DNA of 39,071 nt from Ligilactobacillus murinus DSM 20452 = NBRC 14221 (GCF_001591685.1 NZ_BCVJ01000016.1:1-39071); one strand, 5' to 3'. Counted from the stretch's first letter, positions 8,488 to 17,471 are shown. The notes: generated by a model from the letters alone, not told the origin. Translations and numbers: made by a program.

Positions 8488-9516
8488 TTAAAATTTTTGA
8501 TAATAGTCATTTATTCTCTTAGCCAGTTCATCGCGGAAAACCGTAATCAGACCGATCATTTTTGAATATGGCATATTTGTCGGACCTAGGATCGCGATCG
8601 TTCCCTGTCCATGGTTACCATCATCAAAAGTAGCAGAGATCAAGCTGTAATTTTGTAGCAAAATGCTTGGTAGTTCATCACCCAACTTAATGGAGATCCC
8701 ATCTTTAGTTGAGTCCACCAAACTGCCGATCCCTTGCGTTTGATCAACTAGAGAATATAGTGACTTTATCTGTTCAAGTGAGGCATCTTTGGAAAAATCC
8801 AAAAGATTCATCTTCCCCCCTACATAAACCTGTTCCTTAGCTACACGGCTCAAGATATTACCAAAAACATCGATGAAACCAGCCGGTTGATGTAAGTAAC
8901 GGTTCAAAAGGGGCAAACATTCATTAAGCCTGACGATCACCTGTCTCAGTGGCAGACCAACGACTTTATCATTGATCAGACGGATAACAGCTTCGAGTTC
9001 ACTGCCACTTATCCCACTTGGCATCGTAAAAGTCTGACTCTCAACGGTACCGTCACTTGTTACCAAAATCACCATTACCTGTTGATTGCCAAGCTCTACG
9101 AGTCTAAAACCTTCTAAGCGTAGATCCTTAGCTTCAGGTTTGAGCGAAATAGCAGTATAACTTGTCAAATCGGATAAGATCTTAGCTGAAGTCGCTAGGA
9201 TCTCATCGATCTTCTGAAATTCATTTCCAAAAGAGTTGCGGATATCATACAAAGCATTACGATCAAGTTTGCTAGGTTTCATCAAATTATCGACATAATA
9301 TCGATAACCCTTAAGTGAAGGGATCCGCCCTGAACTTGAATGCTCCTTTGCAATATATCCTTGCTGTTCGAGAACCGCCATCTCATTACGAATGGTCGCT
9401 GAACTCACATGGACCGGTAATTGTTGTTGTAAAGTCTTCGATCCGATCGGCTGCCCCGCTTCTGTATAATTACGGATCACAGCCTCAAGGATCAATAACT
9501 GTCGCTCAGTCAACAC
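8488..9516 (-). CDS. hrcA: Heat-inducible transcription repressor HrcA
   Basis: HrcA binds CIRCE operators and represses class I heat-shock genes; its activity depends on GroEL in related bacteria. The 342-residue protein has an N-terminal winged helix (VSSATIRNEMAVLEQQGYI, the recognition region) followed by the SSGRIPSLKGYRYYVD signature and the HrcA-specific dimerisation domain. The start is a GTG at 9514-9516 (MLTERQ...), six bases after AGAGGTG; an upstream GTG inside the CIRCE element is less likely. As first gene of the cluster it is autoregulated by two CIRCE copies immediately upstream. Confidence 0.96.
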   Translation of the reverse strand: MLTERQLLILEAVIRNYTEAGQPIGSKTLQQQLPVHVSSATIRNEMAVLEQQGYIAKEHSSSGRIPSLKGYRYYVDNLMKPSKLDRNALYDIRNSFGNEFQKIDEILATSAKILSDLTSYTAISLKPEAKDLRLEGFRLVELGNQQVMVILVTSDGTVESQTFTMPSGISGSELEAVIRLINDKVVGLPLRQVIVRLNECLPLLNRYLHQPAGFIDVFGNILSRVAKEQVYVGGKMNLLDFSKDASLEQIKSLYSLVDQTQGIGSLVDSTKDGISIKLGDELPSILLQNYSLISATFDDGNHGQGTIAILGPTNMPYSKMIGLITVFRDELAKRINDYYQKF

Positions 9517-9530
9517 TACGATCACCTCTT

Positions 9531-9557
9531 TTAGCACTTAACACTCTGGAGTGCTAA
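9531..9557 (-). promoter_or_regulatory. CIRCE operator 1 (HrcA binding site)
   Basis: TTAGCACTT, a 9-base spacer and GAGTGCTAA: 17 of the 18 conserved CIRCE positions. It lies between the promoter and the hrcA start, in the 5' untranslated region. Confidence 0.95.
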
Positions 9558-9567
9558 GTCAATTATT

Positions 9568-9596
9568 AATATACACAACTCTTAGCAATCTGTCAA
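9568..9596 (-). promoter_or_regulatory. Sigma-A promoter of the hrcA operon
   Basis: A perfect TTGACA -35 box (9591-9596) lies within the spacer of CIRCE 2, and a TATATT -10 box (9568-9573) follows after exactly 17 bases. HrcA bound at either CIRCE would block it. Confidence 0.88.
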
Positions 9597-9608
9597 GCAG
9601 AGTGCTAA
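9582..9608 (-). promoter_or_regulatory. CIRCE operator 2, overlapping the -35 box and the ribF stop codon
   Basis: TTAGCAATC, a 9-base spacer and GAGTGCTAA: one perfect half-site and one half-site with two mismatches. The spacer contains the whole -35 box, and the perfect half contains the ribF stop codon (9605-9607). The same spacing as CIRCE 1 and its position over the promoter support function. Confidence 0.85.
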
Positions 9609-10552
9609 TTTTCATTTTGAACATTAAGTAACGCTTCAGAATGCTGTTTATCAGCCTCTAATTGCGCGATCAATTCAGCGATACTATTAAATTTCACCAT
9701 TGGACGCAAATAATTTTTCCAATAGACCGTTACTTTTTTGCCATAGACCATCGCCGAAAAATCAAAGAGATTTACTTCTAACGTCTTAGCTAGATCATCA
9801 CCAAAGGTTTCATTATAGCCGATCGAAGCCATCCCGTGGTATCGTTTACCATCCAATCCTACTTCAACGGCATAGACCCCTACTGCTGGCAATTGTTTGG
9901 CAGGGCTCGTTTCAATATTCAACGTTGGAAAACCTATCTGTCGGCCACGCTCAAAGCCATGCACTACCGTCCCTGTCGTTTGGTACACATAACCTAAATA
10001 GTGGGCTGCAAGTTCAACTTTTCCATTTGCTAGAGCTTCTCTGATCCCAGTTGAACCAACTTTTTCATCTTCTTTTAGTAGCTCGACATTCTGGATCTCA
10101 AATCTATTTTTAGCATATTTAGGCAGATTTTTCATATTAGCGACTGTATGAGGCCCATACGTGTAATCACTGCCGGCAGTGATCCCCACCGCATTTAATC
10201 CTACGACATATTTATCGATAAATTCCTGAGGTTTTAAGTAAGCAAGTTTTTCGTCAAATTTGACCACATAGGCAATATCTGCTCCAAATTTTTCAAACAA
10301 TGCTAATTTTTCGGTGATCGGTGTCAAATATTGGATCTTTTGCGGGTCACGTTGCTGAAAAATAGCACTGGGATGCCGATCAAAAGTCATCACTGCTAGC
10401 TTGACACCCATTTTTTTGGCTTGCTGTTTAGCCGCCTTGATCACCGCTTGATGTCCGCGATGGACTCCATCAAAAAAACCTAGGGCTAAGACGATCTGTT
10501 CAGGATAGATCTCACTTTTAGCATATGGTTCAGCTAATTCAATAACTTTCAT
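9605..10552 (-). CDS. ribF: Bifunctional riboflavin kinase / FAD synthetase
   Basis: RibF phosphorylates riboflavin to FMN and adenylates FMN to FAD. The 315-residue protein has an N-terminal adenylyltransferase domain with the nucleotidyltransferase motif GFFDGVHRGHQ (about 26-36), a GSTGIREAL segment in place of the usual SSTxIR, and a C-terminal riboflavin kinase domain with GRQIGFPTLNIE, GVYAVEV and the catalytic-Glu region LEVNLFDF. It is the last gene of the rimP-to-ribF operon, 15 bases after truB. There is no terminator before hrcA, so some heat-shock transcription may come from here. Its stop codon is embedded in CIRCE 2. Confidence 0.95.
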   Translation of the reverse strand: MKVIELAEPYAKSEIYPEQIVLALGFFDGVHRGHQAVIKAAKQQAKKMGVKLAVMTFDRHPSAIFQQRDPQKIQYLTPITEKLALFEKFGADIAYVVKFDEKLAYLKPQEFIDKYVVGLNAVGITAGSDYTYGPHTVANMKNLPKYAKNRFEIQNVELLKEDEKVGSTGIREALANGKVELAAHYLGYVYQTTGTVVHGFERGRQIGFPTLNIETSPAKQLPAVGVYAVEVGLDGKRYHGMASIGYNETFGDDLAKTLEVNLFDFSAMVYGKKVTVYWKNYLRPMVKFNSIAELIAQLEADKQHSEALLNVQNEN

Positions 10553-10566
10553 CTCTGTTACCTTCT

Positions 10567-11472
10567 TTAAGTTAGATCAAGCATTTGTTCTGAACGAAAA
10601 ACGTCTTTTTTATCATCATAATAATAAAGTGCCCGTGCTTTATCGCCATACATCAACAAGATCTTTGTCGTCTTATCTTTAAAAATATTTGCTGGTAAAA
10701 AGCCACCATTTTGGACCTTTTGCCACTGTTGTTCAGTTAGGATAACTTTCGGATAGCTTCGAAAAGCATATTCAAGTGGATAAAGGTAAGTTTCTAGTTC
10801 TTCTGGAGTAGCATTAGTCAGCTGTTCAAGAGTCACACTCTTCTCTAGCTCAAAGCCCCCACTTTGCAAACGTGTCAGATCTGACATTACAGCTGGGACA
10901 CCCAAAATTTCGCCTAGATCTAACGCCAAAGTCCGAACATAAGTCCCTTTACCACAACCGACTTCAAAATAAAGCGTCTGTTGTTTTTTAACTGCATCAT
11001 ATGTGCTTGGCTTAGTCTGCTTAAAATAATCGACTGTGATCTTTCTTTTAGGACGTTCAACACTTTGCCCGGCACGTGCGTATTCATAGAGCCGCTTACC
11101 ATTGACTTTGACTGCCGAATACATCGGCGGGATCTGAATTATCTCACCCGTCAGCTGAGCCATTGCTTGATCGATCTGTTCTTGACTAAAAGGACGTTCG
11201 ATAGCTTCTTTGGCAACAACTGCACCATCCAGATCTTCAGTTTCTGTTGCAAAACCTAAAATGATCTCGCCTTTATAAACTTTTCCCGATGCCATCAAAT
11301 AATTGACTGCTTTAGTTGCTCTACCGATACAGATCGGTAAAACACCATCAACATTGGGATCAAGTGTGCCACTATGTCCAACTTTACGTGTTTTAAAAAT
11401 TTTCCGGCATTTAAAAACTGCATCGTGGCTCGTCATACCACGATCTTTATTCAAAGGAAGGATCCCGTCCAT
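10567..11472 (-). CDS. truB: tRNA pseudouridine(55) synthase
   Basis: TruB makes pseudouridine 55 in the T-loop of tRNAs. The 301-residue protein has the family segment GMTSHDAV near the N-terminus, the catalytic aspartate in GHSGTLDPNVDGVLPICIG (about residues 33-51), and the motifs PPMYSAVKVNGKRLYEYAR and CGKGTYVRTLA. It has a C-terminal extension of the Firmicute type. A hairpin with U-runs lies between rbfA and truB, so part of the transcript probably ends before this gene. The neighbours are all ribosome or tRNA related. Confidence 0.96.
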   Translation of the reverse strand: MDGILPLNKDRGMTSHDAVFKCRKIFKTRKVGHSGTLDPNVDGVLPICIGRATKAVNYLMASGKVYKGEIILGFATETEDLDGAVVAKEAIERPFSQEQIDQAMAQLTGEIIQIPPMYSAVKVNGKRLYEYARAGQSVERPKRKITVDYFKQTKPSTYDAVKKQQTLYFEVGCGKGTYVRTLALDLGEILGVPAVMSDLTRLQSGGFELEKSVTLEQLTNATPEELETYLYPLEYAFRSYPKVILTEQQWQKVQNGGFLPANIFKDKTTKILLMYGDKARALYYYDDKKDVFRSEQMLDLT

Positions 11473-11492
11473 TTTTTACCTCTCTTTTCTAA

Positions 11493-11527
11493 AAAAAGAA
11501 GCTAGAAAATTTTTCCAGCTTCTTTTT
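11493..11527 (-). terminator. Terminator-like hairpin between rbfA and truB
   Basis: An 11-bp perfect repeat (AAAAAGAAGCT, 11493-11503, and its complement at 11517-11527) around a 13-base loop that can pair further, with U-runs on both strands. It would cut transcription from infB-rbfA before truB-ribF. No separate truB promoter is obvious in the short remaining gap. Confidence 0.7.
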
Positions 11528-11557
11528 ATCTACACATAATTTTTAAATCATGATCGA

Positions 11558-11923
11558 TCAATAAGGATTACTTTCTTGCTGGTGTAGCTTACTTAAAAGC
11601 TCATCGATATGATCACCGTAACGTACTGATTCATCCCGTTCAAATTTAATTTCAGGCGTTACATAAATACGCAAGCGTTGACCCAATTCACGTCTAATCA
11701 AACCTGTTGCTTTATCTAAACCGATCTGTGTTTTCTCAGCATCAGAAGCCAAATTAGATAATGTACTGTAATAGATCGTTGCATGTTGCAAGTCACCTGT
11801 CACTTCTACGCCCGTGATCGTCACGCCTTGTACTCGAGGATCACGCACACGCTTAGTCAAAATATCATTGACTTCCCTTTGGATCTCTTGTGATAACCGA
11901 CCCACACGATAATGTTGTGCCAT
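11558..11923 (-). CDS. rbfA: Ribosome-binding factor A
   Basis: RbfA assists late maturation of the 30S subunit and 16S rRNA 5'-end processing. The 121-residue protein has the KH-like core with the family segments RVGRLSQEIQREVNDIL and DPRVQGVTITGVEVTGDL and the C-terminal helix TPEIKFERDESVRYGDHID. It follows infB by 24 bases in the standard order. Confidence 0.96.
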   Translation of the reverse strand: MAQHYRVGRLSQEIQREVNDILTKRVRDPRVQGVTITGVEVTGDLQHATIYYSTLSNLASDAEKTQIGLDKATGLIRRELGQRLRIYVTPEIKFERDESVRYGDHIDELLSKLHQQESNPY

Positions 11924-11947
11924 TCAAATTCCTCCTCAAATCAAATA

Positions 11948-14263
11948 TTAGTCTTGTGGAACTTCTTCCATTACGTAAGCTTCGATACGATCGCCTACTT
12001 TGATGTCGTTGTATTTTTCGATCATCAGACCACATTCGTAGCCTTGTTTTACTTGTTTAACGTCATCTTTGAAACGCTTAAGCGAAGCAAGCTTACCTTC
12101 ATAGATCACGATACCATCACGGATAACGCGGACTCCACTATCACGTTGGATATAACCATCTGTGACATAGCCCCCACCGATCGTACCTAACTTAGATACT
12201 TTATAAGTTTCACGAATTTCAACTTCACCGATGACTTTTTCTTCAAAGACTGGTTCTAGCATACCCTTCATCGCAGTTTCAACTTCATCGATCGCCTTAT
12301 AGATGACATTGTGTAAACGAATATCGACCTTATCACTTTCAGCTTGGATCTTAGCTTGTGGAGTCGGACGTACATTGAAACCAATAATGATAGCATTTGA
12401 AGCTTCTGCTAAAGTAACATCAGATTCATTGATCGCACCGACCGCTTGGTGGATGATATTTACGCGAACACCTTCAACATCGATCTTCTTAAAGCTTTGT
12501 GCTAAAGCTTCAGCTGAACCTTGCACATCGGCTTTGATGATCAGACCAACTTCTTTTAGATCCCCTTCTTTCAAGGTATCAAACAAGTTATCTAAGGTCA
12601 CATGCGTCGTTTGGTTACGTTCTTTGATCAAGGCACGTTTAGCACGTTCTTCACCAGCTGCCCGCGCTGTCTTTTCGTCATCAAATGTAATAAAACGATC
12701 ACCAGAATCAGGAACATCGTTTAGACCAGTGATCTCAACTGGAGTCGCTGGAGTTGCTTTCTTGATCGAACGACCCCGAGCATCAGTCATTGTCCGCACA
12801 CGACCAAAGGTGTTACCCACAACGATCGGATCACCAACATGTAATGTACCGTGTTGCACAAGTAATGAGGCAACAGAACCCTTACCTTTATCTAGCCGAG
12901 CTTCGATAACTGAACCTGCACCATGTTGTTTAGCATTGGCTTTCAATTCGAGCATTTCAGCTTCAAGTAAGATCATATCGAGCAATTCTTCTAAGTTCTT
13001 ATTGAATTTAGCTGAGATCTCAACAAAGATCGTATCGCCACCCCAACTTTCAGGGATCAATTCATACTCTGATAATTGTTCCATGACGTGGTTTGGATTA
13101 GCACCTGGTTTATCGATCTTGTTGACCGCAACGATGATCGGTACATTAGCAGCCTTAGCGTGGTTGATAGCTTCGATCGTTTGTGGCATCACACCATCAT
13201 CAGCAGCAACGACTAAGACAGTGATATCCGTGATATCCGCCCCGCGAGCCCGCATGTTAGTGAAGGCAGCGTGTCCTGGTGTATCCAAGAATGTGATCGT
13301 TTTACCTGAATGACGCACTTGGTAAGCACCGATATGTTGTGTGATACCACCAGCTTCGCCAGCCGTAACATTGGTATGACGTAATTTATCCAATAACGTT
13401 GTCTTACCATGGTCAACGTGACCCATGATCGTTACAACTGGTGGGCGTGAAGTCAAATTATCTTGATTATTTTGTTCTTCTTCAAAGAATTTATCGATAT
13501 CAGCTACGTCGACTTCGATCTTTTCTTCTGCCTTGATCCCATAATCAGCTGCCAAGATCTCGATCGTATCTTTATCAAGGGATTGGTTTTGGTTGACCAT
13601 AACACCCATCATAAATAACTTCTTGATGATCTCAGCTGGTTCACGGTGGATCTTTTTAGCAATATCTGCCACGTTCATGCCGACCGTATAGACCAAAACT
13701 TCTGGTAATGGCTTGTTTTTACGTGGAGGAACTGCCGGTTTATTGTTCTTTTGATTGAACTTCTTATTTTTCTTGTTCTTGTTCTTTTTATTGAACTTAT
13801 GATTGTTATTATTCCCGCCAAAGCGATTGTTTGAAAACTTATTTTTCTTTTGGTTGTTGTTTTGGCTATTGCCTTGGGAATTATTGCCACGATGTTTTGT
13901 ATTATTCGCGTTATTATTGTTGTTGTTTTTTTCCATACGCTTCCCTGAATGCCTTTCATTATTTCTTTGTGCGGATGCTTGATTTTGATGCTTAGAATGG
14001 TTATTATTCCGCGCATTTTGGGAGTTTTTGTTTACAGCAACATTTTGTTTTTTCTCGCTGTTTTCTTTTTTAGGAGTCGCCTGCTGTTGTGAACTAGATT
14101 TAACTGGTTTAACAAATGAAGCTTTAACTTTAGCTTCAGCAGCTTGATCTAAAGATGACATGTGGTTACCAACTTTAAAACCATTTTTCTTTGCAACTTC
14201 AATTACTTCTTTGTTGCTAACGTTTAATTCCTTAGCCAGTTCATAAATCCTTTTTTTACTCAT
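11948..14263 (-). CDS. infB: Translation initiation factor IF-2 with an Asn/Lys-rich N-terminal region
   Basis: IF-2 is the GTPase that places initiator tRNA on the ribosome. The 771-residue protein starts at [16 protein letters not shown] (ATG preceded by AAGGAG), the IF2-N domain. A disordered stretch from about 60 to 185 is extremely rich in Asn, Lys and Gln. A second IF2-N domain follows, then the G domain with G1 [10 protein letters not shown]3 DTPGH and G4 NKID, then domains II-IV. The ends of the protein are conserved, so the low-complexity stretch is an expansion of the normal linker. It sits between ylxQ and rbfA. Confidence 0.97.
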   Translation of the reverse strand: MSKKRIYELAKELNVSNKEVIEVAKKNGFKVGNHMSSLDQAAEAKVKASFVKPVKSSSQQQATPKKENSEKKQNVAVNKNSQNARNNNHSKHQNQASAQRNNERHSGKRMEKNNNNNNANNTKHRGNNSQGNSQNNNQKKNKFSNNRFGGNNNNHKFNKKNKNKKNKKFNQKNNKPAVPPRKNKPLPEVLVYTVGMNVADIAKKIHREPAEIIKKLFMMGVMVNQNQSLDKDTIEILAADYGIKAEEKIEVDVADIDKFFEEEQNNQDNLTSRPPVVTIMGHVDHGKTTLLDKLRHTNVTAGEAGGITQHIGAYQVRHSGKTITFLDTPGHAAFTNMRARGADITDITVLVVAADDGVMPQTIEAINHAKAANVPIIVAVNKIDKPGANPNHVMEQLSEYELIPESWGGDTIFVEISAKFNKNLEELLDMILLEAEMLELKANAKQHGAGSVIEARLDKGKGSVASLLVQHGTLHVGDPIVVGNTFGRVRTMTDARGRSIKKATPATPVEITGLNDVPDSGDRFITFDDEKTARAAGEERAKRALIKERNQTTHVTLDNLFDTLKEGDLKEVGLIIKADVQGSAEALAQSFKKIDVEGVRVNIIHQAVGAINESDVTLAEASNAIIIGFNVRPTPQAKIQAESDKVDIRLHNVIYKAIDEVETAMKGMLEPVFEEKVIGEVEIRETYKVSKLGTIGGGYVTDGYIQRDSGVRVIRDGIVIYEGKLASLKRFKDDVKQVKQGYECGLMIEKYNDIKVGDRIEAYVMEEVPQD

Positions 14264-14335
14264 GACTTCACTCTCCTTATTTTCAAGAATACACACCTAC
14301 TCGATCTCTGACCGAATAAGCTCTATACCCTTCGA

Positions 14336-14650
14336 TCAAGAAAAAAGAAGCTGGCGTATCTTCTTCCCAAAACCAGGATCGGTAACTGCGATCAAGGAAC
14401 GCTTTGCGCCGATCGCAGCACTTAACTCCTGTTTTGTAAATTCTGTTGTTAATGCTACATCATAGCTCTTACACTTATCAGTGAATTTCTTTTGGGTGCT
14501 TTGCCCACAATCGTTTGCCATTAGCACGACTTTAGCCTTTCCGGAACGAATCGCTGCTAAGACCAGGTCTTGGCCTGTAGTCAACTTGCCAGCTTTCCGA
14601 GCTAATCCCAATAAGTTTAGAGCTTTTCGCTGTTCGATCTTATTTTCCAT
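14336..14650 (-). CDS. ylxQ: YlxQ, L7Ae-family RNA-binding protein
   Basis: This 104-residue protein belongs to the L7Ae/L30e group of kink-turn RNA-binding proteins found in the nusA-infB operon. It shows NLLGLARKAGKLTTGQDLVL, a central segment with KAKVVLMANDCGQST and the C-terminal FGKKIRQLL. The start is taken at MENKIEQRKALN, overlapping the end of ylxR by 11 bases, which suggests translational coupling; the local binding site is weak. Precise role unknown. Confidence 0.88.
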   Translation of the reverse strand: MENKIEQRKALNLLGLARKAGKLTTGQDLVLAAIRSGKAKVVLMANDCGQSTQKKFTDKCKSYDVALTTEFTKQELSAAIGAKRSLIAVTDPGFGKKIRQLLFS

Positions 14651-14939
14651 TGCCAAATAACTCTGCTCGTGCAACTTGGTGATCGACATAGGCCACTAAT
14701 TCATCATAAAAAGCAGGTTCGATCTTAACACCAAAAACTTTATCAAAAGTCTTTTGTTCCCGAGCTTTCTTTGCGGTAGCCACATCTAAATGAATATATG
14801 CACCCCGGCCAGCTTTTTTACCAGTTGGGTCAAGACTCACTTCATTTTCTTTATTTTTCACGACGCGTACAAGTTCTTTTTTAGGTTTCATTTCACCAGT
14901 AACGATATCTTTGCGCATTGGGATCTTGCGTTGTGCCAT
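14640..14939 (-). CDS. ylxR: YlxR family protein (RNase P modulator RnpM family)
   Basis: A small 99-residue nucleic-acid-binding protein of the YlxR (DUF448) family. The family has been linked to RNase P RNA in Bacillus (RnpM). It carries the signature start RKIPMRKDIVTGE and the conserved KKAGRGAYIHLD segment. AGGGGG lies upstream of the ATG. It lies directly after nusA and overlaps ylxQ in the standard Firmicute order. Confidence 0.92.
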   Translation of the reverse strand: MAQRKIPMRKDIVTGEMKPKKELVRVVKNKENEVSLDPTGKKAGRGAYIHLDVATAKKAREQKTFDKVFGVKIEPAFYDELVAYVDHQVARAELFGNGK

Positions 14940-14950
14940 GTTTGTGCCCC

Positions 14951-16108
14951 CTATTCTTCAGTCGTTTCAATTGAAACTTCTGCTTTCTCAGCTAGCTCAG
15001 CATCGGCTTCTAAAGCAGCCATATCGGATTCGGATTTGATATCGATCTTGTATCCGGTCAAATGCGCTGCTAAACGAGCATTTTGCCCACGCTTACCGAT
15101 CGCAAGTGAAAGTTGATCATCTGGCACGATCACTGTGCAAACACGTTCATTTTCAGGATCAAAGCGAACTTCAACGATATTTGCTGGGTTCAAAGCATTT
15201 GAGATATATTTTGCTGGATCTTCACTCCATTCAATGATATCCATCTTTTCACCATTCAATTCATTGACGATCGCTTGAACACGTTCACCTCGTGGCCCCA
15301 CACAGGTTCCGATCGGATCAACGCCTTCTTCCGCCGAGTAAACTGCCACTTTAGCCCGATCACCGGCTTCACGTGCGATCGATTTGATCTCAACGGTACC
15401 GTCAAAAATTTCAGGCACTTCATTTTCAAATAGGCGTTTCAATAGATCTGGGTGAGAACGGCTAACGTAAACTTGTGGTCCTCGATTCTTACGCCGCTTC
15501 TTACCATCTTTATTTTCAACTTCTGGCTCATTATTATTAGCCGATGGATCAACAACTTTGTAGATGTAAACTTTGATCCGATCATGTGATTTGTAAACTT
15601 CACCCGGTACTTGGTCTTTTTTAGATAAAACAGCTTCAACATTGCCTAAATTAACATAGATATAACGGCTATCGTGACGTTCAACTTCACCAGAGACGAT
15701 CTCATTTTCATACTTGCTGTATTGATCATAGATCATTTGGCGTTCTTCTTCCCGCACACGTTGCATGATCACTTGTTTAGCCGTTTGAGCTGCGATCCGT
15801 CCAAAATCACGTGGTGTCACCTCAAAGCGGATCGTATCACCGACTTCATAAGCCTTGTTGATCTCTAATGCATCTTCTAAGCTAACTTCCAAGCGTGAGT
15901 CAAAGACATTGTTGACAACTTCTTTGACGGAATAGACTTTGATGTCACCTTTACGCTTGTCAAATTCAACTTCTACGTTTTGGGCCTTATCATAGTTTCG
16001 CTTGTAAGCTGAAACTAAAGCCTGTTCCAACGCATCGATCACAATTTCTTTTTTGATTCCTTTTTCTGTTTCAAGCGCATCTAATGCGTTAAGTAATTCC
16101 TTACTCAT
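14951..16108 (-). CDS. nusA: Transcription termination/antitermination factor NusA
   Basis: NusA binds RNA polymerase and nascent RNA and controls pausing, termination and antitermination. The 385-residue protein shows the N-terminal polymerase-binding domain (IVIDALEQALVSAYKRN), an S1 domain around 135-200 and two KH domains containing GTCVGPRGERVQAIVNEL and the GxxG loop of AIGKRGQNARLAA. It lacks the C-terminal acidic repeats of E. coli NusA, as expected for Firmicutes, and ends in an acidic tail. ATG start with AGGAG upstream. Confidence 0.97.
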   Translation of the reverse strand: MSKELLNALDALETEKGIKKEIVIDALEQALVSAYKRNYDKAQNVEVEFDKRKGDIKVYSVKEVVNNVFDSRLEVSLEDALEINKAYEVGDTIRFEVTPRDFGRIAAQTAKQVIMQRVREEERQMIYDQYSKYENEIVSGEVERHDSRYIYVNLGNVEAVLSKKDQVPGEVYKSHDRIKVYIYKVVDPSANNNEPEVENKDGKKRRKNRGPQVYVSRSHPDLLKRLFENEVPEIFDGTVEIKSIAREAGDRAKVAVYSAEEGVDPIGTCVGPRGERVQAIVNELNGEKMDIIEWSEDPAKYISNALNPANIVEVRFDPENERVCTVIVPDDQLSLAIGKRGQNARLAAHLTGYKIDIKSESDMAALEADAELAEKAEVSIETTEE

Positions 16109-16137
16109 GGTTTGATTCTCCTTGTAAAAATAATCTT

Positions 16138-16608
16138 TTAAAATTTAATTGCGAGCCGCGCTTTAGCAATTTGCTTACGTGGGATCGTGATTGTTTTTTT
16201 ACGGGTCTTATCCATATATTCGAGTGTCAACTCATCTTTGGATAATGCTGTCATTGTTCCTTCATATACTTTCTTACCATCGAGTTGTTGGTAAAGTGAA
16301 ACATTGATATATGAGTTCAAAGCACGCTCATAATCTTTTTCTTTTTTCAATGGTCGTTCTGCCCCTGGCGAAGAAACTTCCAAATAATAAGCTTGTGGAA
16401 TTGGATCTGGATCACAATTATCCAACTTTTCACTAAGTTGGTCACTAACAAGGGCACATTCTTCGATGTTGATGCCCCCTTCCTTGTCGATAAAGACACG
16501 CAAATACCAACTTTTTCCTTCTTTGACAAATTCGATATCAACTAATTCAAAGTGATGATCATCCAAGATCGGTGTAACTAGCTTCGTTACTGTTTCTACA
16601 ACACTCAC
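16138..16608 (-). CDS. rimP: Ribosome maturation factor RimP
   Basis: RimP acts in 30S ribosomal subunit assembly. The 156-residue protein has the N-terminal domain with [21 protein letters not shown], the family segment [14 protein letters not shown] and a C-terminal Sm-like barrel. The start is a GTG (MSVVETV) behind AGAGGGGGC; no in-frame ATG fits better. It is the first gene of the nusA-infB operon and lies just downstream of a terminator and a putative promoter. Confidence 0.95.
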   Translation of the reverse strand: MSVVETVTKLVTPILDDHHFELVDIEFVKEGKSWYLRVFIDKEGGINIEECALVSDQLSEKLDNCDPDPIPQAYYLEVSSPGAERPLKKEKDYERALNSYINVSLYQQLDGKKVYEGTMTALSKDELTLEYMDKTRKKTITIPRKQIAKARLAIKF

Positions 16609-16641
16609 GCATTAGCCCCCTCTAAAATAACTTGTAACTCT

Positions 16642-16670
16642 ATTGTAACGCATTTTTTATTCCAATAAAA
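16642..16670 (-). promoter_or_regulatory. Putative promoter of the rimP-nusA-infB operon
   Basis: A TACAAT -10 box (16642-16647) lies 17 bases from a weak TTTTAT -35 (16665-16670), about 35 bases upstream of the rimP start. The terminator just upstream makes a promoter here necessary. Confidence 0.45.
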
Positions 16671-16671
16671 A

Positions 16672-16693
16672 GAGTGAGCATCTCTGCTCACTC
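16672..16693 (-). terminator. Terminator upstream of the rimP operon
   Basis: A perfect 9-bp stem (GAGTGAGCA / TGCTCACTC) with a four-base loop is followed on the minus strand by TTTTTATT. It would end transcripts coming from the mobile-element remnant at 16805-17643. Confidence 0.85.
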
Positions 16694-16804
16694 TCACGAG
16701 TTATCAAAATACATAAGTAATTGTAACACTAAAACCTTGAAATTTCAAGATTACATTATTTTTTCTATATTTATCTTCTGACTTTTTGTCAGGTGGCGCT
16801 TAAT

Positions 16805-16930
16805 TTAACTCTTCATTAATATCACAATTTTTGTCCCTAATAGATCAGATTTGTATTTCTGATCACGTTCACCGATCGCATAAAAAATAAGCCTTTTATC
16901 GACTTGCCCAGGTCGAACTATTAAAAAATA
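16805..16930 (-). pseudogene. Short orphan coding fragment after the YjcQ-like gene
   Basis: Directly after the TGA stop of the YjcQ-like gene, and in the same frame, about 41 further codons stay open (including RPGQVDKRLIFYAIGERDQK) to a TAA at 16805-16807. Composition looks protein-like, but there is no start codon with a binding site. It may be the tail of another lost gene. The remainder of 16694-16804 shows nothing recognisable. Confidence 0.35.
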
Positions 16931-17266
16931 TCAAAGTAGATTGATATTGCCGACAATATCAGATATTCCCTTGATCGATTTCTTTACTTTTTGTATCGTG
17001 CTATTTTCATGCAAATAAGAACTTCCTTTAGGACTGATCATAATATTGTTTTGAAGATGCTTTCCCGCATAATCTTCAATATACGCCGCATTAAGAATAA
17101 ATCCCTCTTCATCTAACGTATTAAAGATATATTCAAAATATCGCTCATTGATACCTAGCCATTGGGGAGTTAATTTACTAACATCAACATCTTCGCCGTT
17201 TTTCAAACAGTTATACAAATACATCAGCACTCGATAGACCAAAACATAATAATCATTTTTAGCCAT
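16931..17266 (-). CDS. YjcQ-like protein, phage-associated family
   Basis: The 111-residue protein resembles YjcQ-type proteins that recur in prophages and mobile elements of Firmicutes; their function is not established. Visible features are a helical N-terminus (MAKNDYYVLVYRVLMYLYNCL), a probable winged-helix-like middle (ERYFEYIFNTLDEEGFI) and a C-terminal segment ISPKGSSYLHEN typical of such small helix-turn-helix proteins. ATG start with GAGGTGG upstream; it overlaps the preceding gene by eight bases. It is apparently intact although the surrounding element is decayed. Assignment is by recognition of the pattern and is tentative. Confidence 0.6.
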   Translation of the reverse strand: MAKNDYYVLVYRVLMYLYNCLKNGEDVDVSKLTPQWLGINERYFEYIFNTLDEEGFILNAAYIEDYAGKHLQNNIMISPKGSSYLHENSTIQKVKKSIKGISDIVGNINLL

Positions 17267-17471
17267 TATCCACCTCTGATATTTCCTTTATTTCACTCTC
17301 TGATATTGAAAGTCCTGTCTCAAAACCCGGTTTGTTCACATTAACTATATCTAGCCACCATTGTCCATCATCGGAATCCTCTGGAGTCTCAATACTTCTT
17401 ACATAGCCTCTCCACTCCATATTATCATCATCAATTATCCTAACATTCTTCCCTAAAAAATTATTTAGCAT
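17259..17471 (-). CDS. Small protein, possibly Sm-like (LSM) fold
   Basis: This 70-residue acidic protein begins MLNNFLGKNVRIIDDDNMEW, a pattern (LLGKxVRIxDxDGxxWxGYV) seen in small Sm-like proteins carried by Firmicute phages and mobile elements. The rest is a beta-rich stretch with an acidic loop (ETPEDSDDGQ). I chose the ATG at 17469-17471, nine bases after GGAG, which overlaps the stop codon of the truncated frame upstream; two earlier in-frame starts are possible. It is coupled to the YjcQ-like gene by an eight-base overlap. Function unknown. Confidence 0.5.
   Translation of the reverse strand: MLNNFLGKNVRIIDDDNMEWRGYVRSIETPEDSDDGQWWLDIVNVNKPGFETGLSISESEIKEISEVDNG

Noticed and set aside
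12303-13313. Long plus-strand open frame opposite infB (336 codons)
   Set aside because: It lies wholly opposite the highly conserved IF-2 G domain, has no family-like sequence or binding site, and reflects the codon usage of infB.
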